A stretch of DNA of 13,899 bases. Source: CAYTSW01 sp964440605. Its GTDB lineage: Bacteria; Planctomycetota; Phycisphaerae; Phycisphaerales; UBA1924. The notes below the pieces were generated by a model that searched no databases, had not been told where the DNA came from, and saw only the letters and a program-made list of their open reading frames with translations. The translations under genes were made by a program, and so were the position numbers. The stretch is from NCBI GenBank assembly GCA_964440605.1, contig CAYTSW010000070.1, forward strand, positions 1 through 13,899, read 5' to 3'. Within the stretch, counting starts at the first letter, position 1. Each line of letters opens with the position of its first letter. This document shows, piece after piece, positions 1 to 6,669 of this stretch.

Positions 1-47
1 GGGTTGCGGGGCGGGCGTGGGTTGCGGTTGGGCGGGCGGGGGCGCGG

Positions 48-53
48 TAGGCT
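48..53 (+). promoter_or_regulatory. -10 hexamer for a leaderless lysR transcript
   Basis: TAGGCT keeps the three critical positions of the TATAAT -10 element (T1, A2, T6) and is followed by exactly six bases before the GTG start at 60. Transcription would begin at or next to the start codon, giving a leaderless mRNA. No convincing -35 hexamer is visible. The same geometry recurs at three other genes in the window, which raises confidence. The bases just upstream (1-42) are very G-rich. Confidence 0.55.
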
Positions 54-59
54 GATGGT

Positions 60-965
60 GTGGAGTTGACGACGCTTCGGCAGTTCACAGCGCTCGCGCG
101 CGTCGGGCATATGGGGCGGGCGGCGGAACTGGTGGGCGTGTCGCAGCCGGCGCTGTCGGCGATGGTCAAGAAGCTCGAGGCGGAGCTGGCGACGGCGCTG
201 TTCCATCGCACGGGCAAGGGAGTGGAGCTCACGGAAGCCGGGCGGGTGTTTCTCGATCACGCGGAGGCGGCGCTGCGCTCGGTCGAGGCCGGAACGGGAG
301 CGGTGCGCGAGTTGATGGGCCTCGAGCGCGGGCGGGTGCGGATCGGTGGGGGGGCGACGGCGGTGGGGGCGCTGCTGCCGCCGGCGGTGCGGGCGTTTCG
401 TGAGCGGCATCCGGGGGTGCGGTTCTATGTGCGCGAGGCCGGTTCGCGGGCGGTGGCGTCGGCGGTGACGAGCGGCGAGCTGGATTTGGGGGTGGTGACG
501 CTGCCGTTGGGCGGGGCGGCGGAGCGGGACGTGCTGACGGTGCCGCTGGCGGCGGACGAGTTTCGGTTGGTCGTGCCGGCGGGGCACGCACTGGAGGGGC
601 GCAAGACGTTCCGCTGGGCGGATCTGCGGGGCGAGGCGGTGGTGGCGTTCGAGGCCGGGTCGGCGGTGCGGGGGGTGATCGATGGAGCGGCTCGCGAGGC
701 GGGCGTGGAGCTGGACGTGGCGATGGAGCTGCGGTCGATCGGGTCGATCCGGCGGATGGTGGCGGCGGGGGTGGGCGTGGGCTTCGTCAGCCGGTACGGC
801 CTGCAAGCGGGCGAGGGGCTGCGGTGCCGGGACGGGAAGCTGGTGCGCCAGCTCGCGATCGTTCGGGCTTCGGACCGGGTGCCGAGCGCGGCGGCGTCGG
901 CGTTCGAGCGGGAGCTGCTGGCGGTGGCGCAGCGTCGGCCGGCAGATACTGATCAAATAGATTGA
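60..965 (+). CDS. LysR-family transcriptional regulator
   Basis: A 301-residue protein, the usual size for the LysR family. The N-terminal winged helix-turn-helix is clear (about residues 3-60, recognition region 20-39 with AAELVGVSQPALSAMVKKLE), followed by the family's FHRTGKGVELTEAG segment. Residues about 90-290 are the periplasmic-binding-protein-like effector domain, opening with GRVRIGG. The start is GTG at 60, chosen because the family signature begins immediately and a TAGGCT -10 element lies six bases upstream; no Shine-Dalgarno is seen. The stop codon (963-965) lies inside the repeat-bearing control region of acnA, which starts 135 bases downstream in the same direction. In Bacillus subtilis the LysR-type regulator CcpC controls the aconitase gene in response to citrate. 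Regulation of acnA by this protein is plausible from position but is inference; the ligand cannot be read from sequence. Confidence 0.93.
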   Translation: MELTTLRQFTALARVGHMGRAAELVGVSQPALSAMVKKLEAELATALFHRTGKGVELTEAGRVFLDHAEAALRSVEAGTGAVRELMGLERGRVRIGGGATAVGALLPPAVRAFRERHPGVRFYVREAGSRAVASAVTSGELDLGVVTLPLGGAAERDVLTVPLAADEFRLVVPAGHALEGRKTFRWADLRGEAVVAFEAGSAVRGVIDGAAREAGVELDVAMELRSIGSIRRMVAAGVGVGFVSRYGLQAGEGLRCRDGKLVRQLAIVRASDRVPSAAASAFERELLAVAQRRPADTDQID

Positions 966-990
966 TCAAAGTGGTGACTATTATTGATTG
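949..990 (+). promoter_or_regulatory. acnA control region: TGATCAAA repeats and TATTAT -10 candidate
   Basis: An A/T-rich island in a very G/C-rich context. TGATCAAA occurs twice as a direct repeat 13 bases apart (950-957 and 963-970). The same bases also form an inverted repeat, TGATCAA (950-956) and TTGATCA (962-968), around a 5-base centre. A third half-site, TTGATT, lies at 984-989, 22 bases after the second. TATTAT at 979-984 differs from the -10 consensus at one position. If used, transcription would start near 991 and the repeats would cover roughly -41 to -21, a typical operator position. The first copy overlaps the end of the lysR gene. No good -35 box is seen. The regulator is unknown; the upstream LysR protein is the obvious candidate. 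Confidence 0.5.
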
Positions 991-1089
991 GAATGATGAT
1001 GCGGTTGGGGCGATGATGGTGGTGTTCCGGGAGTAGGCGAGAGAGCGTCCCGCGCGTGAAGCGGGCGCGGCGGATTCCGTAGGACCTCT

Positions 1090-1094
1090 GGAGG
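1090..1094 (+). promoter_or_regulatory. Shine-Dalgarno of acnA
   Basis: GGAGG lies five bases before ATG at 1100. It is one of few strong ribosome binding sites in the window and fixes the acnA start. It implies a conventional leader of roughly 100 bases from the upstream control region, unlike the leaderless pattern at neighbouring genes. Confidence 0.75.
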
Positions 1095-1099
1095 CGACC

Positions 1100-3871
1100 A
1101 TGGCGAGCAACCCCTTCAACAGCCGCAAGACCCTGAGCGTGGGCGGCGAGACATACACGTACTACGACCTCGGCGCGTTGGTCGAGCAGAAGGTCGGTGA
1201 CGTCGCGACGTTGCCCTACAGCATCAAGGTGCTGCTGGAGGCGATGCTGCGAAACCTCGACGGCTTCACCATCACGCAGGACGACGTCGTGGGGCTGGCG
1301 AACTGGAACGCGACGAACGTGGACCGCGTGGAGCTGCCCTTCAAGCCGGGGCGCGTGGTGCTGCAGGACTTCACGGGCGTGCCGTGCGTGGTGGACCTGG
1401 CGGCGATGCGGGATGCGATGAAGCGATTGGGCGGCGACGCCTCGCTGATCAACCCGGACGTGCCGTGCGATCTGGTGATCGATCACTCGGTGCAGGTCGA
1501 TGACTTTGCGACGCGGGTGTCACTGACGATCAACGCGCAGAAAGAGTTCGAGCGGAACAACGAGCGGTACACGTTCCTGAAGTGGGGGCAGGAGTCGCTG
1601 GACAACTTCCGTGTCGTGCCGCCGGCGACGGGGATCGTGCACCAGGTGAACCTCGAGTATCTGGCGCGCGGGTGCATGGCGCAGACGGTGGATGGCGAGC
1701 GCCAGGTCTTCCCGGACTCGCTGGTGGGGACCGACAGCCACACGACGATGATCAACGCGCTGGGCGTGCTGGGCTGGGGCGTGGGGGGCATCGAGGCCGA
1801 GGCGGTGATGCTGGGCCAGCCGGTGTACATGCTGACGCCCGAGGTGGTGGGCTTCAAGCTGAGCGGTCGGCTGCGCGAGGGTGTGACGGCGACGGACCTG
1901 GTGCTGACGGTGACGGAGATGCTGCGCAAGCACGGCGTCGTCGAGAAGTTCGTGGAGTTCTTCGGGCCGGGGATGGCCGAGCTCTCGATCCCGGACCGCG
2001 GGACGATCGCGAACATGGCGCCGGAGTATGGCGCAACGTGCGGCTTCTTCCCGATCGACGCCAAGACGATCGACTACCTGCGCTTCACGGGCAAGAGCGA
2101 GGACGAGGTGCAGCTCGCGGAGCAGTGGGCGAAGGCGAGCGGGTTCTACTGGACGCCGAACGATCCCGAGCCGCGATTCTCGGCCACGCTCGAGCTGGAT
2201 CTCGAGGATGTGCAGCCATCGCTGGCGGGCCCGAAGCGGCCTCAGGACCGCATCGAGCTCAAGGACATGAAGCGCGAGTTCCAGGCGGCGCTCAACCGGG
2301 AGCCGGGGCCCAACGGTCTGGCGGTGCCGAAGGACCAGACGAAGAACACCGGGACGGTGAAGCATGTGACCGAGCGCCCGGGCGAGACGCCGGGGACGGA
2401 GTCGCAGATCACGCACGGCGCCGTGGTGATCGCGGCGATCACAAGCTGCACGAACACGAGCAACCCGGACGTGCTGGTGGCGGCGGGCCTGGTGGCGCGC
2501 AAGGCGCACGCGCTGGGCCTGACGCGCAAGCCGTGGGTGAAGACGTCGCTGGCGCCGGGGTCGAAGGTGGTGACGAGCTACCTCGACAAGGCGGAGCTGA
2601 CGGACGATCTGGATGCGCTGGGGTTCAACCTGGTGGGCTACGGGTGCACGACGTGCATCGGCAACTCGGGCCCGCTGCCGCCGGAGATCGAGGCGGCGAT
2701 CGAAGAAGGGGACCTGGCGGTGGCTTCGGTGCTCTCGGGCAACCGGAACTTCGAGGGTCGCGTGCACCCGAAGGTGCGTGCGAACTACCTGGCGAGCCCG
2801 CCGCTGGTCGTGGCTTACGCGCTGGCGGGGACGGTGGAGATCGATCTTCAGAAAGATGTGATCGCGCAGACGCCCGACGGGAAGGACGTGTACCTGAAGG
2901 ACATCTGGCCGACGAACCAGGAGGTGCGTGATCTGGTGAAGGTGTGCGTGACGCCGGAGCAGTTCCGCGAGCGGTACGCGAACGTGTTTAGCGAGAACGA
3001 GACGTGGAACGAAGTTCCGGTGTCGTCGAGCGAGCTGTACCCCTGGGAGGAGAAGAGCACGTACATCCAGAACCCGCCCTTCTTCGAGGAGATGGGCGAG
3101 GAGGCGCCGGGCTTCGAGCCGATCGAGGGTGCGCGGGCGTTGGCGTACCTGGGCGACTCGGTGACGACGGACCACATCTCGCCGGCGGGGCGGATCGAGC
3201 CCGAGACGCCGGCGGGTCAGTACCTGATCGAGCACGGCGTGACGAAGGCGATGTTCAACAGCTTCGGCTCACGCCGCGGCAACGACCGGGTGATGACGCG
3301 GGGCACGTTCGCGAACGTGCGCGTGCGCAACGGGCTGGCGCGGGGCGAGAACGGCTCGATCCCAGAGGGCGGCTGGACGCGCGACTTTACGAAGGGCCAA
3401 GCCTGGGACGCACCGGTGGCTTATGTGTTCGATGCCGCGATGAACTACAAGAAGCAGGGCACGCCGCTGGTGGTGGTCGCGGGCAAGGACTACGGCATGG
3501 GCTCGAGCCGCGACTGGGCGGCCAAGGGCACCCTGCTCTTGGGCGTGCGCGCGGTGATGGCCGAGAGCTTCGAGCGGATCCACCGCTCGAACCTGGTGTT
3601 CATGGGCGTGCTGCCGCTGGAGTTGCCCAAGGGCAAGAGCGCCGCCGATCTGGGGCTCGACGGCACGGAGACGTACGACATCGACCTGCCGGACCCGATC
3701 GAGCCGTTGTGCGACGTGCCGGTGAAGGCGACGCGGCCGGACAGCGAGGTGATCGCGTTCACGTGCCGAGCGCGGATCGATACGCCGGTCGAGATCGAGT
3801 ACTACCGCAACGGCGGCATTCTGCAGACGGTGATCCGCAAGAAGCTCAACGCTCAGCCTGCTGAAGTGTGA
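1100..3871 (+). CDS. acnA: aconitate hydratase A (AcnA/IRP-type aconitase)
   Basis: Interconverts citrate and isocitrate through cis-aconitate in the cytoplasmic TCA cycle, using a 4Fe-4S cluster. The 923-residue protein is slightly longer than Escherichia coli AcnA (891). The three cluster cysteines are present: C450 in TSCTNTSNP, and C516 and C519 in GYGCTTCIGNSGP. Other signatures include GVLGWGVGGIEAEAVMLGQP, the C-terminal swivel motif SFGSRRGNDRVM (about 721-732) and GMGSSRDWAAKG, whose S802-S803-R804 match the catalytic serine and substrate-binding residues of the family. The start is ATG 1100 with GGAGG five bases upstream. The extra length appears to lie in the linker around residues 400-440, before the first cluster cysteine. 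It follows a LysR regulator and an operator-like control region. Nothing suggests damage; the family assignment is secure. Confidence 0.98.
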   Translation: MASNPFNSRKTLSVGGETYTYYDLGALVEQKVGDVATLPYSIKVLLEAMLRNLDGFTITQDDVVGLANWNATNVDRVELPFKPGRVVLQDFTGVPCVVDLAAMRDAMKRLGGDASLINPDVPCDLVIDHSVQVDDFATRVSLTINAQKEFERNNERYTFLKWGQESLDNFRVVPPATGIVHQVNLEYLARGCMAQTVDGERQVFPDSLVGTDSHTTMINALGVLGWGVGGIEAEAVMLGQPVYMLTPEVVGFKLSGRLREGVTATDLVLTVTEMLRKHGVVEKFVEFFGPGMAELSIPDRGTIANMAPEYGATCGFFPIDAKTIDYLRFTGKSEDEVQLAEQWAKASGFYWTPNDPEPRFSATLELDLEDVQPSLAGPKRPQDRIELKDMKREFQAALNREPGPNGLAVPKDQTKNTGTVKHVTERPGETPGTESQITHGAVVIAAITSCTNTSNPDVLVAAGLVARKAHALGLTRKPWVKTSLAPGSKVVTSYLDKAELTDDLDALGFNLVGYGCTTCIGNSGPLPPEIEAAIEEGDLAVASVLSGNRNFEGRVHPKVRANYLASPPLVVAYALAGTVEIDLQKDVIAQTPDGKDVYLKDIWPTNQEVRDLVKVCVTPEQFRERYANVFSENETWNEVPVSSSELYPWEEKSTYIQNPPFFEEMGEEAPGFEPIEGARALAYLGDSVTTDHISPAGRIEPETPAGQYLIEHGVTKAMFNSFGSRRGNDRVMTRGTFANVRVRNGLARGENGSIPEGGWTRDFTKGQAWDAPVAYVFDAAMNYKKQGTPLVVVAGKDYGMGSSRDWAAKGTLLLGVRAVMAESFERIHRSNLVFMGVLPLELPKGKSAADLGLDGTETYDIDLPDPIEPLCDVPVKATRPDSEVIAFTCRARIDTPVEIEYYRNGGILQTVIRKKLNAQPAEV

Positions 3872-3880
3872 GACGCATCG

Positions 3881-3908
3881 TTGGGCGAGGGGCTCTTTTG
3901 TCGCCCAA
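3881..3908 (+). terminator. hairpin after acnA, possible terminator
   Basis: TTGGGCGA (3881-3888) and TCGCCCAA (3901-3908) are perfect inverted 8-base arms around a 12-base loop, nine bases after the acnA stop codon. There is no T tract after the right arm; the only T run is in the loop. It may therefore be a weak terminator or an mRNA 3'-end stabiliser rather than a classical intrinsic terminator. Confidence 0.4.
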
Positions 3909-3931
3909 GCGCGACCCACTCGCCTCGGTTT

Positions 3932-3947
3932 ACACGTCTTGACGTGT
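3932..3947. repeat. 16-base inverted repeat
   Basis: ACACGTC-TT-GACGTGT is perfectly symmetric. As DNA it resembles an operator; as RNA it would fold into a 6-bp stem with a CTTG loop. It lies 24 bases after the hairpin that follows acnA. No adjacent gene start explains it. Confidence 0.45.
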
Positions 3948-4001
3948 GCTCAAAACGTTCTTGCAAGAGGGGGTTGTAGTTGTACCGTTGACGAAGTGAC
4001 T

Positions 4002-4021
4002 GATCGCTATGCGAAGCGATC
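4002..4021. repeat. 7-bp hairpin, GATCGCT/AGCGATC
   Basis: GATCGCT (4002-4008) and AGCGATC (4015-4021) are perfect arms around the 6-base loop ATGCGA. It lies in the gene-free stretch. No promoter or T tract is attached, so a role as terminator is not supported. Confidence 0.35.
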
Positions 4022-4279
4022 GCGTGCGTCCTGTTCGCCAACGTCCTGTCGGAAGCCCACGAGAGCATCTCGCGCGATCGATTTCCATCGAGGATGATGC
4101 GGTCGAGGCAAGGAGGCCGACCGTTCGATTGTCGATCGAGATGCGGAGGAAGATGATCTGGCCCGAATCCGAACAGTTGTTCCTTTACATGCGAAACGCT
4201 TGCAAAATGTTGCAACGACGACAAGTGATGCTGCTTCAGAAGCAATCGAGTTCGTCGGGGTGCAGGTCTCAAGCAAGAT

Positions 4280-4346
4280 GTCTACCTGCGAAAACGAGCA
4301 CCGGGCGCAAGCCCGGTGTTCTTTGCGCGCCGGAAGGCAGGTAGAC
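4280..4346. terminator. nested inverted repeats, likely bidirectional terminator
   Basis: The inner hairpin is CACCGGGC (4299-4306), loop GCAA (a GNRA tetraloop), GCCCGGTG (4311-4318). An A-rich segment (GAAAACGAG) lies before it and TTCTTT follows, so it can end transcription from either direction. The outer arms GTCTACCTGC (4280-4289) and GCAGGTAGAC (4337-4346) form a perfect 10-bp inverted repeat around it. On the minus strand it lies about 170 bases beyond the PilZ gene stop. On the plus strand it is about 430 bases past acnA, so it may instead end an unseen transcript from the gene-free stretch. Confidence 0.65.
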
Positions 4347-4517
4347 GGAGCAATGGAGGTAACGGAGGAAACAGAGAGGAGGGTGTGGAGCGAGACAGTG
4401 GGGGCTGGACGCCGGGTCGGCAATCGGTATGTCGGCGAGCAAGCCGGAGTCTTTGTCCGGAGTGGAGGGGCTGGTGCTGCTCGTGAGGCTGATGCAGGGC
4501 GGGGAGTAGCCGAACGC

Positions 4518-4865
4518 TCAGGCGGCGCGCTTGGTCCACTCGTGGTGCACGCTGCTCCGCGCGAGGTCGGCGAGTGCCTGCTTCGTGGCCTCATCGGCGT
4601 CGTCGAAGGTGAGCGCGATCTCGTGGTGCATGAAGCCCCGCTGTTCGACACGGACGACACGCGCGACCACCGGGACGCACGCAACGCCCGGGTTGGTGAT
4701 GGTGAGCCGCATGCGGAGGTCTTTGGGCGGCGGGAGGCGTCGGCGGATGCGCACGCCGCTCGAGGAGAGATCGAGGACGCGGCCGAGCGAGCAGGTGAGG
4801 TCCTGACACTGGAGTCGGCCCGCGCGTCGGCGATTGTCGGCTTGCTCGGGTCTGCGGGGGAACAT
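4518..4865 (-). CDS. small stand-alone PilZ-domain protein
   Basis: A 115-residue protein consisting of essentially one PilZ domain, the cyclic-di-GMP-binding beta-barrel. Both ligand motifs are visible: RxxxR as R13-R-A-G-R17, and [D/N]xSxxG as D32-L-S-S-S-G37. Strand-rich sequence follows (RMRLTITNPG, VVARVVRVEQRGF, HEIALTFDD). No membrane segment, signal peptide or output domain is present, so it would act as a soluble adaptor if functional. The start is ATG 4865, with no Shine-Dalgarno; TACACG ending seven bases upstream loosely resembles the -10 motif of other genes here but lacks the final T. The gene faces away from atpD and has no functional neighbour. The family call rests on two short motifs plus overall pattern. 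A non-c-di-GMP PilZ role remains possible. Confidence 0.8.
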   Translation of the reverse strand: MFPRRPEQADNRRRAGRLQCQDLTCSLGRVLDLSSSGVRIRRRLPPPKDLRMRLTITNPGVACVPVVARVVRVEQRGFMHHEIALTFDDADEATKQALADLARSSVHHEWTKRAA

Positions 4866-4984
4866 GATGCAACGTGTATCCGCCCGATGACGGGGTGACT
4901 GGAGCGCCGCGGCGGCGTGAAGGCCCGGCGGGTGCGGGTCCTGACGATGGGGCGGACCGGGTGGCTTTCGGGGGTGAGGGTCGC

Positions 4985-4990
4985 TATCCT
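4985..4990 (+). promoter_or_regulatory. candidate -10 for atpD
   Basis: TATCCT matches T1, A2, T3 and T6 of the -10 consensus and lies 129 bases before the atpD start. It would give a leader of about 120 bases containing G/C-rich inverted segments near 4993-5010. No -35 hexamer is evident, and this remains one candidate among several in the 254-base gap between the divergent PilZ and atpD genes. Confidence 0.3.
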
Positions 4991-5119
4991 CGCCGGCCCG
5001 CCGGGCGGCCGCGGTTGGCGTGCCGGCGATCTTTGCTCACAGGCTGTTGCGTTCGTTGTCGCGGCGTTTTCGAGCGTCGGGCGCGGACCCTTCCAGGCCC
5101 CATACATGGACCCGCGATC

Positions 5120-6562
5120 ATGGCCACTGAAGGCGTCATCACCCAGGTCATCGGCTCGACGTTCGACGCGCAGTTCCCCGAGGATCAGCTCCCGGGCATC
5201 TACAACGCGGTCACCATCGACACGGAACACCGCGGGCGGCGCGTCAAGCTGACCGGCGAGGTGCAGAAGCACTTGGGCGGCGGCCGCGTCCGTTGCGTCG
5301 CGCTGGGCTCGACGGACGGATGCACCCGGGGCATGAAGTGCCTCGACACGGGCGAGTCGGTGACGGTGCCAGTGGGCGAGGCGGTGCTGGGCCGCGTGTT
5401 CAACCTGCTGGGTGACCCGATCGACAATAAGCCGGCGGTGGAGAACGCCCCGCGCAAGCCGATCCACAGGGCCCCGCCCGAGTTCGTGAACCTCAACCCC
5501 AAGACCGAGATCCTCGAGACGGGTATCAAGGTCATCGACCTGCTCTGCCCCTTCGTCCGAGGCGGCAAGATCGGCCTGTTCGGCGGGGCGGGCGTGGGCA
5601 AGACCGTGATCATTCAGGAGATGATCGCCCGCGTGGCCCGCGAGTTCGGCGGCTACTCCGTGTTCTGCGGCGTGGGCGAGCGCACCCGCGAGGGCAACGA
5701 CCTCTGGCGCGAGATGGCCGAGGCCGAGTACACCGACGCCGAGGGCAACACCGCCCACGTGCTGGACAAGGTGGCGATGGTGTTCGGCCAGATGAACGAG
5801 CCGCCCGGCTCGCGTCTGCGCGTGGCCCTGTCGGGCCTGACGATGGCCGAGGAGTTTCGCGACGCCTCGGGTAAGGAAACGATGATCTTCGTCGACAACA
5901 TCTTCCGCTTCACGCAGGCGGGCTCGGAAGTCTCCGCGCTGCTGGGCCGCATGCCCTCGGCGGTGGGCTACCAGCCGACATTGTCGACGGAGATGGGCGA
6001 ACTGCAGGAGCGGATCACCTCGACGGACAAGGGCGCGATCACCTCGGTGCAGGCCATCTACGTGCCGGCCGACGATCTGACCGACCCCGCGCCCGCGACG
6101 GCGTTCGCCCACCTCGACGCGTTCGTGACGCTGGCCCGCGGCATCGCCGAGAAGGGCATCTTCCCCGCGGTGGACCCGCTGGGTTCGACGTCGTCGATCC
6201 TCGACCCAGGCATCCTGGGCGAGCGGCACTACGCGGTCTCCAGCCGCGTGCAGTCGATCCTCCAGCGGTACAAGGACCTCCAGGACATCATCGCGATTCT
6301 GGGTGTCGACGAGCTGGCGGAAGAGGACAAGCTCACCGTGAGCCGCGCCCGCAAGATCGAGCGCTTCCTCTCGCAGCCCTTCTTCGTCGCCGAGGTCTTC
6401 ACCGGCTTCCCGGGCGTCTACACCCCGCTGTCGGAGACGATCGACTCGTTCGAGCGTCTGTGCAACGGCGAGGGCGATGACCTGCCCGAGTCCGCCTTCA
6501 TGTACGTCGGCACGCTCGACGACGCCAAGGCCAAGGCCGAGAAGATGGCCGCGACGGTCTGA
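5120..6562 (+). CDS. atpD: F1 ATP synthase catalytic beta subunit
   Basis: A 480-residue protein of canonical F-type beta length; the catalytic subunit of the F1 sector of ATP synthase on the cytoplasmic side of the membrane. The P-loop GGAGVGKT is at residues 155-162, the catalytic glutamate in GVGERTREGND is E187, the Walker B aspartate in MIFVDNIFRF is D259, and the family signature PAVDPLGSTSS is present. The frame is open further upstream to about 4874, but homology begins at ATEGVITQVIG, so ATG 5120 is chosen; no Shine-Dalgarno is visible. In most bacteria atpD is followed at once by atpC and preceded by atpG. Here the next gene is unrelated and a strong terminator follows, so the subunit is expressed apart from other F1Fo genes, at least within this window. 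All catalytic residues are intact, so it should be functional. Confidence 0.98.
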   Translation: MATEGVITQVIGSTFDAQFPEDQLPGIYNAVTIDTEHRGRRVKLTGEVQKHLGGGRVRCVALGSTDGCTRGMKCLDTGESVTVPVGEAVLGRVFNLLGDPIDNKPAVENAPRKPIHRAPPEFVNLNPKTEILETGIKVIDLLCPFVRGGKIGLFGGAGVGKTVIIQEMIARVAREFGGYSVFCGVGERTREGNDLWREMAEAEYTDAEGNTAHVLDKVAMVFGQMNEPPGSRLRVALSGLTMAEEFRDASGKETMIFVDNIFRFTQAGSEVSALLGRMPSAVGYQPTLSTEMGELQERITSTDKGAITSVQAIYVPADDLTDPAPATAFAHLDAFVTLARGIAEKGIFPAVDPLGSTSSILDPGILGERHYAVSSRVQSILQRYKDLQDIIAILGVDELAEEDKLTVSRARKIERFLSQPFFVAEVFTGFPGVYTPLSETIDSFERLCNGEGDDLPESAFMYVGTLDDAKAKAEKMAATV

Positions 6563-6598
6563 GCACGGCGTCAGCGGTGCTCCACGATTGATGATCAG

Positions 6599-6630
6599 CG
6601 CCCGGGCCTCGGCCCGGGCGTTGTCGTTTC
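6599..6630 (+). terminator. intrinsic terminator of atpD
   Basis: CGCCCGGGC (6599-6607), loop CTCG, GCCCGGGCG (6612-6620): a perfect 9-bp G/C stem 36 bases after the atpD stop, followed by TTGTCGTTTC. It isolates atpD from the next gene, which has its own -10 element at 6658. Confidence 0.75.
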
Positions 6631-6657
6631 CGCGGTCCGTCGCGCCGGCGGCTCGCC

Positions 6658-6663
6658 TACATT
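6658..6663 (+). promoter_or_regulatory. -10 hexamer for a leaderless transcript of the 816-residue protein
   Basis: TACATT is followed by exactly six bases (GCCTGC) and then ATG at 6670. Transcription should begin at the start codon. No -35 consensus is seen. It lies just after the atpD terminator, consistent with a separate transcription unit. Confidence 0.6.
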
Positions 6664-6669
6664 GCCTGC

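Larger units (their letters stand above)
3909..4279. other. gene-free, A/T-richer stretch
   Basis: No open frame here has recognisable family signatures or the strong third-position G/C bias of the real genes nearby, and the base composition is visibly less G/C-rich. It contains two clear short inverted repeats (3932-3947 and 4002-4021) and ends at the nested terminator-like structure at 4280-4346. Small frames can be drawn on both strands but none is persuasive. It could hold a small RNA transcribed towards the 4299 hairpin, an eroded gene, or only untranslated sequence. Confidence 0.5.

Noticed and set aside
1520..3235. 571-codon minus-strand frame inside acnA
   Set aside because: Arg/His/Leu-rich shadow of the acnA codon bias with no family signature.
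4123..4140. GTTCGATT, resembling a tRNA T-loop
   Set aside because: No matching T stem, acceptor stem or anticodon arm can be drawn around it.
3853..4272. 139-codon minus-strand frame in the gene-free stretch
   Set aside because: No codon-position bias, no start signal and no recognisable motif; it also overlaps the acnA end and its hairpin.
4200..4898. 232-codon plus-strand frame through the nested repeat and antisense to the PilZ gene
   Set aside because: It starts with TTG, crosses the terminator-like hairpin, and the PilZ motifs on the other strand are the better explanation.
4874..5119. 82-residue N-terminal extension of AtpD
   Set aside because: The frame is open, but similarity starts at the second residue after ATG 5120 and 480 residues is the normal length; the extension is Gly/Arg-rich non-coding sequence.
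4007..6229. 740-codon open frame on the minus strand across atpD
   Set aside because: It is antisense to a textbook atpD, has low-complexity Arg/Ala/His-rich sequence and no domain; long shadow frames are expected in very GC-rich DNA.
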